From an uncultured Actinomycetes bacterium (GTDB lineage Bacteria; Actinomycetota; Thermoleophilia; Solirubrobacterales; 70-9): a stretch of DNA of 12,873 nucleotides. This document shows positions 1-7,929 of the stretch, one piece after another; the first letter of the stretch is position 1, and every line of letters begins with the position of its first letter. The position numbers and the translations under genes were made by a program. The notes below the pieces were generated by a model that had not been told where the DNA came from, did no database searches, and was given only the letters and a program-made list of their open reading frames with translations. The stretch covers positions 1-12,873 of the forward strand of contig CAMLQY010000042.1 of NCBI GenBank assembly GCA_946482365.1. Reading direction: 5' to 3'.

Positions 1-45
1 TCTTCTTCGCCGCCTCACCCGCCGCCTTAGACCATGGGCGCGAAA

Positions 46-120
46 GGGGCCGGGGCCCCCCCCCCCAAAACCCGCCCGCGCGGCGCCGGCCGAGCGTTTT
101 GAGGAGGGGCGCCCGGCCCC
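46..120 (-). repeat. Long 3'-end hairpin after clpX (repeat copy 1)
   Basis: Read on the minus strand, this starts 3 nt after the clpX stop codon. A 25-nt arm (120-96) ends in CCTCAAAAC, a 24-nt loop follows (95-72), and a 26-nt arm (71-46) begins GTTTTGGGG. The arms pair almost throughout if G-U wobbles and small bulges are allowed. The wobbles are legal only in RNA of the clpX sense; the other strand would carry A-C mismatches. The element matches the hairpin at 12291-12366 in arm sequence and in 18 of 24 loop positions, so both belong to one repeat family. It may act as a transcript end or as a 3' stabilising structure, but there is no classical U-tract after the stem. Positions 1-45 hold nothing I can assign. 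Confidence 0.75.
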
Positions 121-123
121 GCC

Positions 124-1413
<1,290 letters not shown>

Positions 1414-1419
1414 CGGGAT

Positions 1420-1428
1420 CCCCTCCTT
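1420..1428 (-). promoter_or_regulatory. Strong Shine-Dalgarno site that fixes the CTG start of clpX
   Basis: The minus strand reads AAGGAGGGG, with 8 nt between GGAGG and the CTG at 1413. This is the best ribosome-binding site noticed in the window, and it supports CTG as the true clpX start. Most other genes here have no comparable site. Confidence 0.75.
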
Positions 1429-1560
1429 GCGGGGCAGTGGGTTGCCTCCGGCTCGCGTCCAAAAAGCTTAGAGGTGGATGCAAGCCGGCCTGTCGGTGCC
1501 GGTCTTTACGTCGCCGATCCCCGCGTCCCTTTCCCTGGCCGCGACCTTGCGTGACCGCGA

Positions 1561-1566
1561 TACGGT
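1561..1566 (+). promoter_or_regulatory. Putative -10 box of the GNAT gene, near-leaderless
   Basis: TACGGT (TAnnnT) lies 6 nt upstream of the ATG at 1573, so transcription would begin at or next to the start codon. No convincing -35 hexamer is visible. No Shine-Dalgarno sequence is present. Confidence 0.4.
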
Positions 1567-1572
1567 GGATCG

Positions 1573-2043
1573 ATGCCGAGCGAGCTCCGAGTCGCGCCAA
1601 TCGAGGCCGGGCATATGGACACCCTGCTGCCCCTGATCGCCGCCTACCAGCGCTTTTACGAGGCCGGGGAGATCGACGAGGCGCGCAACCGCGCCTTCTT
1701 CTCCCGCTTCCTCGCCCCCAGTGAGGACGGCCTGCTGCTCGGCGCCTGGCGCGATGGCGCCCTGCTCGGCTACGCCTGCCTCTACTGGAGCTTCACCTCG
1801 ATCATCCCCGCCGAGACCGTCCTGATGAACGACCTCTACGTCGACCCGGCCCACCGCAGCCAGGGCGTCGGCCGAGCCCTGATCGAGGCCAGCGCCACCA
1901 TCGCCCGCGAACGCGGCGCCCAGCGCCTGGAATGGATGACCACGACGAGCAACGAGGCAGCCCAGCGCCTCTACGACTCAACCGGCGCCCAGCGCAGCGA
2001 GTGGATCGAGTACGAGCTGGGGCTCCGACGAAATAACGGATGA
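1573..2043 (+). CDS. GNAT-family N-acetyltransferase
   Basis: The 156-aa product matches the usual length of a single GNAT domain. Acetyl-CoA-binding motif A is clear as VDPAHRSQGVGRAL (about residues 90-103), preceded by the strand VLMNDLY. The C-terminal part has the typical N-x-A-x-x-L-Y pattern (SNEAAQRLYDSTGA). GNAT enzymes move an acetyl group from acetyl-CoA to an amine, but the substrate cannot be told from sequence. The gene is divergent from clpX (159-nt gap) and convergent with the M23 peptidase gene, with a long hairpin between them. The ATG at 1573 was chosen because it is preceded by a TAnnnT box and gives a complete domain. Confidence 0.9.
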   Translation: MPSELRVAPIEAGHMDTLLPLIAAYQRFYEAGEIDEARNRAFFSRFLAPSEDGLLLGAWRDGALLGYACLYWSFTSIIPAETVLMNDLYVDPAHRSQGVGRALIEASATIARERGAQRLEWMTTTSNEAAQRLYDSTGAQRSEWIEYELGLRRNNG

Positions 2044-2085
2044 CTGGTCGATTGACCACCGTATGGGTGGGTCAATCGACCAGTC
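2042..2085. terminator. Perfect 16-bp hairpin between convergent GNAT and M23 genes
   Basis: The left arm is GACTGGTCGATTGACC (2042-2057) and the right arm is its exact reverse complement (2070-2085). Three further pairs (ACC/GGT) form past a one-base bulge, leaving a small loop. The left arm begins inside the TGA stop of the GNAT gene, and the right arm ends 11 nt before the M23 stop. A bidirectional terminator fits this position. There is no strong T-run on either side; the minus-strand side has only TTATTT. Confidence 0.6.
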
Positions 2086-2096
2086 GACGTCCCTTG

Positions 2097-2654
2097 TCAG
2101 CTGTAGCGATCCCAGCGACGCAGTGCGGAGGTGGGGTCGATCGGCCTGCTGCGGACGTGGATCTCGAAATGGAGGTGGCAGCCGACGGTGCGGGCGTTGC
2201 CGGTCTTGCCGACTGCGCCGATGCGTCGGCCGGTGTAGACGCGGTCGCCGCGGTCGAATGGGGATGGGCGAGGGAGGTGGGCGTAGAAGTAGCTGCGCCT
2301 CTCCCCTTCGCCGTGGATCGTCAGGTGGTTGCCGTAGAGGACCGGGTCGTAGCCGGCCCGCAGGACGCGGCCGCCTCGCACGGCAACCAGCGGTGTGCCG
2401 CAGGCGGCGACGACGTCGAAGCCCTCGTGGGCCCGACCGCCGCTGCGCGGCGCGCCGAACTCGCCGATCGGGCCGCGCGTGCCGTGCGGGCCCTGGACCG
2501 GGAAGACGTGATCGCGGTACTGCGTGCCGCCATTGGAGGTGGCTCCCAGCCCCACGCCGGGGCCGGGGCCGATGAGAACGAGGGCCACCGCACAGGCCAC
2601 GGCAAGCGCTGAGCGGAGCAGCGCGGAAGCCGACTTTGCTCTGGCAGGATGCAC
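2097..2654 (-). CDS. Exported M23-family metallopeptidase
   Basis: The 185-aa product is probably a secreted or membrane-anchored peptidoglycan endopeptidase of the M23 (lysostaphin/LytM) family. Residues 1-38 look like a signal peptide: basic start, hydrophobic stretch SALAVACAVALVLIG, then small residues. The M23 zinc site is visible as H76-x3-D80 (HEGFD) and HLHFE (H160, H162). YAHL (H126) and the usual YGNHLTIHG strand are also present, so the enzyme should be active. There is no LysM, SH3 or coiled-coil region, which makes it a minimal exported form. The start is GTG at 2654. This start overlaps that of the divergent deacetylase gene by 6 nt, so either start may lie slightly further inside. 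Confidence 0.88.
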   Translation of the reverse strand: MHPARAKSASALLRSALAVACAVALVLIGPGPGVGLGATSNGGTQYRDHVFPVQGPHGTRGPIGEFGAPRSGGRAHEGFDVVAACGTPLVAVRGGRVLRAGYDPVLYGNHLTIHGEGERRSYFYAHLPRPSPFDRGDRVYTGRRIGAVGKTGNARTVGCHLHFEIHVRSRPIDPTSALRRWDRYS

Positions 2655-3629
2655 GCGATGGGGAGGCTCTCACTCAGCGCGGCGGCGGCTTGCCGCGGGT
2701 TCGACCGCGTGCGGAGACACAGCGAGGTCCCGGTCGTCCTCTGCGTCGACGTGGAGCCGGACCTGCGTGTGGTCGATCGCGACGACCCACAGCCCTGGAG
2801 GGGGTTCGAGCGCTTCGCCGAGCGGGTGCCGGCCCTGCGCGAGCGCGTCGCCGCCATCGCGGGCGCCCCGCCGGTCATCACCTGGTTCCTGCGCATGGAC
2901 CCTCAGGTGGCCGAGACCTGGGGCTCGGCCACGTGGGTCGCGGAGGCCCACGGAGACGCCCTTGCCGAGCTCGTGGCGAGCGGCGACGAGCTCGGACTGC
3001 ACACGCATACCTGGCGCTGGGACGGCGGCGCCGGAACCTGGGTCGCCGACTTCGAGGACCGGGAATGGGCCGATCACTGCCTGGCGATGGGCCTCGACGC
3101 CTTCGAATCCGCGTTCGGCCGGCCCTGCCTCGCCCACCGGGGCGGCGATCGCTTCCTCTGCGACGCGATGCTCGCGCGGCTCGGTCAAGCCGGAGTGAAA
3201 GTCGACCTGACGATCGAGCCCGGCTGGCCGCCCGGAGACCCCTCCGGAGAAGGGCTTTCGACCGGCACGCTGCCCGACTACCGCCGGGTTCCTCGCAGGC
3301 CGTACCGCTCCAGCCCCACCCGCTTCCCCGCAGCGGATGCCGGCGGCGAGGGGCCCCTGCTGGTGCCGCTGTTCAGCCCTCCGGCCCTGCGCCGGCGGCA
3401 CCGGCTCCCCCTGCCCCCCGATTCACGCCACTTCGTCTCCCGCCTCGCCTTCGAGATGCTGCGCGAAACACCCCCTGTGCTCGCCCTCGTCCTGCGCAGC
3501 GACGCCGCACTCGACTCGTGGGATTTCGTCGCAGCGAACCTGGAGCACCTCGCCCGGCACAGGCGGATGCCATTCCTGACCGCGAGCGCCGCCGCTGCGA
3601 CGCTAGCCCGCCCGGATCGCCCGGGATAG
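2649..3629 (+). CDS. NodB-like polysaccharide deacetylase family protein
   Basis: The 326-aa cytoplasmic-type protein has no signal peptide. The N-terminal strand PVVLCVDVEPD (28-38) carries the acidic D-x-E-x-D cluster expected at NodB motif 1. GLHTHTW (H118, H120, W122) stands for the metal-binding histidine motif, and AHRGGDRF (162-169) sits where motif 3 is expected. The histidine motif is H-x-H-x-W rather than the common H-S/T-x-x-H, so this is a divergent branch that may act on a sugar intermediate or glycan. The exact reaction is not predictable. The gene is beside a glycosyltransferase and a wall peptidase, which supports an envelope-glycan role. Starts at 2658 (ATG) or 2709 (GTG) are also possible. 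The 3' end overlaps the convergent glycosyltransferase gene by 27 nt. Confidence 0.72.
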   Translation: MHAMGRLSLSAAAACRGFDRVRRHSEVPVVLCVDVEPDLRVVDRDDPQPWRGFERFAERVPALRERVAAIAGAPPVITWFLRMDPQVAETWGSATWVAEAHGDALAELVASGDELGLHTHTWRWDGGAGTWVADFEDREWADHCLAMGLDAFESAFGRPCLAHRGGDRFLCDAMLARLGQAGVKVDLTIEPGWPPGDPSGEGLSTGTLPDYRRVPRRPYRSSPTRFPAADAGGEGPLLVPLFSPPALRRRHRLPLPPDSRHFVSRLAFEMLRETPPVLALVLRSDAALDSWDFVAANLEHLARHRRMPFLTASAAAATLARPDRPG

Positions 3630-4385
3630 CCGCAGCAGCGGTCGCGCGAGGGGCATCCAGCGGCGATGGTGCTTGCGGATGTAGAGCTCCAGCGAGTCGA
3701 GCCTTATCGCCTGGGCCTCGGCGGGCTCGATCTGGGCGAACGAGCCGGCTCCCGCGTGCTCGACCACGGCCGCGCCAATGACGAGGTTGCGGTGACCGAG
3801 GTCGACGAGCCGCTTGGCCAGGTCCACGTCGTCGTACCAGAGGAAGAAGCGCTCGTCGAAGCCCCCGATGCGCTCCCACAGCTCGCGGCGCATCACGAAG
3901 CAAGCGCCCGAGACCTGTCCGACGACCGCCTGCTGGCCGGCTGCCGGAACCCTCGGCATGCGCCGGCCGAAGGAGCCGACCATGGTTCGAGCCAACAGGA
4001 TCGCCGGCCCGGGCAGGCGAGCGTGGTAGTGCTGGGTTCCCCCTTTGTACACCGGTCCGGCCATGCCGACCGTCGGGTCACCGAGAGCCGCTTCGGCCAG
4101 AGAGGTCAGAGCAGTGGGCTCCGGCACCAGGTCCCCGTTGCTGACGCAGACCAGCTCGGAGTCGCCGTCGAGGGCGAGGTTCGCGGCGGCGCCGTATCCG
4201 TGGTTGCGATCGGCGAGCAGCAGCCTCAGGTCGCCGCCCCGCTCGCGCAAGATGCCTCGCTGATCGGGCCAGGAGAAGTTGTCGACGATCGTCACCCTGG
4301 GGCGCACCCCGGGTGACGCCCGGAACGAGCGGGCCGCGGCAAGCGCCAGCGCAGACGTGTTCCAGTTGACGATTACGACATCGAC
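3603..4385 (-). CDS. GT2-family glycosyltransferase, start codon unclear
   Basis: This is a family 2 glycosyltransferase of the WbbL/rhamnosyltransferase-like type, which adds a sugar to a lipid- or glycan-bound acceptor at the inner membrane face. The fold start VDVVIVNWNTSALALAAARS is visible from 4385. Further in are SNGDLVPEP at the metal-binding position, the acceptor-side motif GGFDERFFLWYDDVDLAKR and a C-terminal basic segment. The first conventional start, GTG at 4307, would delete the nucleotide-binding strand. The frame is open upstream to 4472, but it contains no ATG, GTG, TTG or CTG before the conserved N-terminus. ATC at 4424 overlaps the clpP stop and would give [20 protein letters not shown]. 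Translational coupling to clpP from a rare start, or a sequence change, are the options. It is probably co-transcribed with clpP. Confidence 0.85.
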   Translation of the reverse strand, partial: VDVVIVNWNTSALALAAARSFRASPGVRPRVTIVDNFSWPDQRGILRERGGDLRLLLADRNHGYGAAANLALDGDSELVCVSNGDLVPEPTALTSLAEAALGDPTVGMAGPVYKGGTQHYHARLPGPAILLARTMVGSFGRRMPRVPAAGQQAVVGQVSGACFVMRRELWERIGGFDERFFLWYDDVDLAKRLVDLGHRNLVIGAAVVEHAGAGSFAQIEPAEAQAIRLDSLELYIRKHHRRWMPLARPLLRLSRAIRAG

Positions 4386-4416
4386 CGAGGGCCCGCCGGC
4401 TGTGTCCCGAGGCGAG

Positions 4417-5001
<585 letters not shown>

Positions 5002-5008
5002 GGCCGGG

Positions 5009-5014
5009 ACTCTA
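5009..5014 (-). promoter_or_regulatory. Putative -10 box of clpP, near-leaderless
   Basis: The minus strand reads TAGAGT, within TATAGAGT, 7 nt before the ATG at 5001. The following bases (CCCG) resemble those after the tig box. The likely transcript would start at or within a few bases of the start codon. No clear -35 is seen. Confidence 0.4.
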
Positions 5015-5046
5015 TAGAAGCCGCAACACGGACTCACAGACGGGCT

Positions 5047-6252
5047 TCACGCCTGGGAGGCGGCGAGCACCGCCCCTCCCCCGCCGGCCGCCTTGGCCAC
5101 GTACATCGCCCGATCGGCAGCGGCGAGCAAGTCCTCTGCCGGCGGGCAGCCGTACTCGTCGAAGAGCGCCACGCCGACGCTGATCCCAAGCTCGACCCGG
5201 CAACCGTCGACCTCCAGCGGCGCTGCCGCCAAGGCGGCGAGGAGGCGCTCGGCGACCGCCTCCGCCCCGGCCTCGTCGGCCTCCGGCAGCAGCAGGGCGA
5301 ACTCGTCGCCGCCGAGCCGGGCGACCAGGCCGTCGGGGTCCCGGGCGACGGTGTCGGTCTGGCGCACGTTGTCCTCGAGCGCGCGCGCGACCTGGCGCAG
5401 GGCTTCGTCTCCGGCCGCGTGCCCGTGCTGGTCGTTGATCTGCTTGAAGCGGTCGAGGTCGACGATCAGCAGGGCCCCTCCCTTGCCGTAGCGCCGCGTG
5501 TAGGCGAGCTGGCTCTCCAGGACCTCGTCGAAGCTGCGCCGGTTGAGCAGGCCGGTGAGCGGATCGCGACGCGAAAGGCGCTCCAGCTCCTGCTCGAGGG
5601 CCTTGCGCTCGGTCACGTCGCGGGCGACGCCGTAGATGATCTCCTCTTCGGGCAGCGGCACCGAGGCCCATTCGATCCAGTGCACCTCGCCGTCCTTGTC
5701 GAAGTAGCGGTTCTGGAACTGGACCGTGCTGCGGCCTTCGCCGAGCGCCGCCGCCTCCCGTTCGGTCCTCTCGCGATCGTCGGGATGGACGAAGTCGAGG
5801 AAGGGACGGCCGACGAGGTCCTCCTTCGCGTAGCCGAGGATCCGCTCGAAGGCCGGGTTCACGCTCTTGAAACGGCCGTCGAAGCCAGCAGTGCTGATCA
5901 TGTCGAGGGAGAGGTTGAAGTGACGGGCGCTCTCGGCCTCCAGGGCACGCAGCCGGTCGGCGAAGCGACCGACCAGCCCGCCGATGAAGAGGAAGACGAC
6001 CGCCCGGTTGACGTAGCCGACCGGGCTGATCGGCAGCTGCTCGACGACCGAGCCGAGCGAGGAGAGGGCGAAGGCCACGGTTCCCGCCGCCAGGCCGCCG
6101 CGGAAGCCGAGGCCGACCGCGACGATCACCACGGGTATGACGTAGAGGAAGCTGATCGCGTCGCCGACCGTTCCTATCGTCGCCCGCGCGGCGAAGATCG
6201 CCCCGAACAGAAGCGCGGCTGTGAGCCTGGGCTTTGAGACGAAGTGATTCAT
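5047..6252 (-). CDS. Membrane PAS-GGDEF diguanylate cyclase
   Basis: The 401-aa protein is predicted to make cyclic di-GMP from two GTP at the inner membrane. About residues 8-98 hold four hydrophobic segments. A PAS domain follows (about 109-219, ending in GVARDVTERK), then a GGDEF domain starting at DPLTGLLNRRSF (about 230). The active site RLGGDEF is intact (GGDEF at 314-318), so the cyclase should be active. The product-inhibition motif RxxD is present as RQTD (297-300). It is separated from GGDEF by an extra segment, DPDGLVAR (305-312), so its spacing differs from the standard five residues. No EAL domain is present. The gene lies between tig and clpP on the same strand, which is an unusual place for a signalling enzyme. 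A hairpin ends 2 nt upstream of the start codon. Confidence 0.92.
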   Translation of the reverse strand: MNHFVSKPRLTAALLFGAIFAARATIGTVGDAISFLYVIPVVIVAVGLGFRGGLAAGTVAFALSSLGSVVEQLPISPVGYVNRAVVFLFIGGLVGRFADRLRALEAESARHFNLSLDMISTAGFDGRFKSVNPAFERILGYAKEDLVGRPFLDFVHPDDRERTEREAAALGEGRSTVQFQNRYFDKDGEVHWIEWASVPLPEEEIIYGVARDVTERKALEQELERLSRRDPLTGLLNRRSFDEVLESQLAYTRRYGKGGALLIVDLDRFKQINDQHGHAAGDEALRQVARALEDNVRQTDTVARDPDGLVARLGGDEFALLLPEADEAGAEAVAERLLAALAAAPLEVDGCRVELGISVGVALFDEYGCPPAEDLLAAADRAMYVAKAAGGGGAVLAASQA

Positions 6253-6254
6253 TC

Positions 6255-6288
6255 GCGATACCTAATCGGTATTGGGTATCGCTTTTTT
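6255..6288 (+). terminator. Plus-strand intrinsic terminator with no obvious gene before it
   Basis: GCGATACCTAAT (6255-6266) pairs with ATTGGGTATCGC (6271-6282) around the loop CGGT, giving 12 pairs with one U-G wobble, followed by six Ts (6283-6288). It is the best intrinsic terminator in the window, but it points along the plus strand while tig and the diguanylate cyclase gene both run on the minus strand. On the minus strand it is the leader just before the cyclase start, preceded by six As. There it could be an operator or a leader structure instead. Confidence 0.7.
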
Positions 6289-6330
6289 ACCGTTGCACGA
6301 AAACTCGCGCGCGGAAAATCGTACTTCCGG

Positions 6331-7716
6331 CTAGGACGAGCTCTCGGGCGTCCAGAGCTCGCCCTTCTCCTCCTTCTCCTTCTCCGGAGTCCAGATCTTC
6401 TCGCGGGCCTCGGCCTGCTCGAGCGGTATCGGCTTCGCCGCCGCTGCGATCAGGTCGATCGCCTTGCGCACCTGGATGTCCTCTCGCACCATCGCGTCGC
6501 GGCCGTTCTCGCGCAGGCGCTTCAGCAGCTTCTCCGGCGTCGTGCGCTCGTGCTCGGCCGTGTGGGCGAGCGCCTCGACCATCTCCTGCTCGGAGACCTC
6601 GATCTCCTCCGTCTCGGCGATCGCCGCCAGCACGGCCTCGCGCTTCAGGTCTCGCTCGGCGTCGGGCCTGGATTCCTCGAGCAGTTCCTCGCGGGTCTTG
6701 CCCTGCATCTGCAGGAAGGCGTCGGGGCTCATCCCCTGGCCGGCGATCTGGCGTTCGAAGCGCTGCAGGCGCTCCGTCGCCCGCGCCGCGACGAGATCGT
6801 CCGGCAGCTCGACTGTCGCGCCGTCGACGGCGGCGTCGACGGCGGCGACGCGGAAGTCCTGCTCGGCGCGCTCGCCGATCGCTTCGGCGACGCGCTCGGC
6901 GATGTCGGCGCGCAACTCGTCGAGGGTGTCGAACTCGGAGGCCTCGGACGCGAACTCGTCGTCGAGCTCCGGCAGGACCTTCTCCCGCACCTCCTTCACC
7001 TCGACGGCGAAGACCGCGTCCTTGCCGGCCAGGTCCTCGGCCTGGTAGTCGTCGGGGAAGGTGACCTTCACCTCGCGCTTCTCGCCGCCGCTGGCACCGC
7101 TCAGCTGTGCCTCGAAGCCCTCGATGAAGCGGCCGCTGCCCAGCTCGAGCATGCGGTCCGTCTCCTTGCCGCCTTCGAAGGCCTTGCCGTCGACCAGCCC
7201 CTCGTAGTCGATCAGCAGCACGTCCCCGTCGACAGCCGCCCGCTCGACCGGCTCGAGCCTGGCGAAGCCCTCGCGGATGCGCTCGATCTCCCGCTCGACG
7301 ATCTCCCCGGAGGGCTCGGGCTCCGCGCGTCCCACCTCGAGGCCCTTGTACTCGCCCAGCTCGGCCTGCGGCCGCACGCCGATCTCGAACTTGAAGCTGA
7401 GCGGCTCGCCCTCGGCCTCGGGGGCGGTGACGATCTCGATCTCGGGGTCGCCAACCGGGCTGACCCCGGAGCGCAGCAGGCCCTTCTCGTACCACTCGGG
7501 GAGCGACTCGCGGATCGCCTCCTGCAGGACGGTGCCGTAGCCAAGGCGCTGGACCACCAGCGAGGGGGGCGCCTTGCCCTTGCGGAAACCGGGCATGCGC
7601 ATCTCCCGGGCGAGGCCGCGGGCGGCGCGGGACACGCCGCGGTCGACGTCCTCGGCGGGAACCTCGACCTCGACCCGCACGCGCGAGCCGGGCAGCTCTT
7701 TGACGTCCGTCTTCAT
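6331..7716 (-). CDS. tig: Trigger factor, ribosome-associated chaperone
   Basis: This chaperone binds the ribosome exit tunnel and helps nascent chains fold. The predicted product is 461 aa. The N-terminal ribosome-binding signature GFRKGKAP is at 43-50. A central FKBP-type PPIase-like domain (about 155-240) contains GDVLLIDYEGLVDGKAFEGG and SGRFIEGFEAQL. The rest is the helical chaperone domain. The tail is acidic and lysine-rich, with the short repeat WTPE seen twice (KIWTPEKEKEE and LWTPESSS). ATG at 7716 was chosen over an upstream in-frame start at 7743 because MKTDVKEL fits family N-termini and a TAnnnT box sits 10 nt upstream. It heads the minus-strand series leading to clpP. An inverted repeat overlaps its promoter. 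Confidence 0.96.
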   Translation of the reverse strand: MKTDVKELPGSRVRVEVEVPAEDVDRGVSRAARGLAREMRMPGFRKGKAPPSLVVQRLGYGTVLQEAIRESLPEWYEKGLLRSGVSPVGDPEIEIVTAPEAEGEPLSFKFEIGVRPQAELGEYKGLEVGRAEPEPSGEIVEREIERIREGFARLEPVERAAVDGDVLLIDYEGLVDGKAFEGGKETDRMLELGSGRFIEGFEAQLSGASGGEKREVKVTFPDDYQAEDLAGKDAVFAVEVKEVREKVLPELDDEFASEASEFDTLDELRADIAERVAEAIGERAEQDFRVAAVDAAVDGATVELPDDLVAARATERLQRFERQIAGQGMSPDAFLQMQGKTREELLEESRPDAERDLKREAVLAAIAETEEIEVSEQEMVEALAHTAEHERTTPEKLLKRLRENGRDAMVREDIQVRKAIDLIAAAAKPIPLEQAEAREKIWTPEKEKEEKGELWTPESSS

Positions 7717-7726
7717 CGAACGCGGG

Positions 7727-7732
7727 ACCCTA
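7727..7732 (-). promoter_or_regulatory. Putative -10 box of tig
   Basis: The minus strand reads TAGGGT, 10 nt before the ATG at 7716, so the leader would be only a few bases. TTGCAC (7753-7748), inside the inverted-repeat half-site, is 15 nt upstream and could serve as a -35 region with short spacing. No Shine-Dalgarno is present. Confidence 0.4.
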
Positions 7733-7746
7733 GAGCAATCCACTCG

Positions 7747-7791
7747 GGTGCAACGCGTTCTACGTCATATAGACCCTCAAAGCGTTGCACC
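7747..7791. promoter_or_regulatory. 10-bp inverted repeat flanking the tig promoter region
   Basis: GGTGCAACGC (7747-7756) and its exact reverse complement GCGTTGCACC (7782-7791) are separated by 25 AT-richer bases. The half-site nearer tig overlaps the expected -35 position. Half-sites 35 bp apart, about three helical turns, fit a dimeric or looping DNA-binding regulator. Eight bases of the half-site (CGTTGCAC) recur at 6291-6298, upstream of the diguanylate cyclase gene. A hairpin role in RNA is less likely because of the large loop. Confidence 0.5.
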
Positions 7792-7803
7792 TGGCGGGGG
7801 CAG

Positions 7804-7929
7804 CTAGCGATTGCGCTGGACCAGCATGGTGCGCAGGGCGAGGGCGAAGTCGATCGCGAAGGCGAGGCCGCGGCCGGGCGGGCCGGTGACCAGCCAGGCT
7901 CGCGCTCGGGTCAGGGGGCTACTCGCCAT
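7804..7929 (-). CDS. Small hypothetical protein, 41 aa
   Basis: ATG at 7929 overlaps the stop of the membrane spermidine-synthase-like gene (ATGGCGAGTAG on the minus strand), an arrangement typical of translational coupling. The frame encodes 41 residues: a basic start, the segment ARAWLVTGPPGRG, then the hydrophobic helix LAFAIDFALALRTML, and a basic end. The composition is protein-like, and short proteins with an xWLVTGP-type segment seem familiar to me from related actinobacteria, although I cannot verify that here. A membrane-associated small protein is plausible; its function is unknown. The same frame continues upstream inside the larger gene, but that part is an antisense-like shadow without family features. 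Confidence 0.55.
   Translation of the reverse strand: MASSPLTRARAWLVTGPPGRGLAFAIDFALALRTMLVQRNR

Noticed and set aside
1..45. Possible end of a gene entering from the left
   Set aside because: All frames are too short to judge. A minus-strand KAAGEAAKK-like frame and a plus-strand frame ending TAG are both possible by chance.
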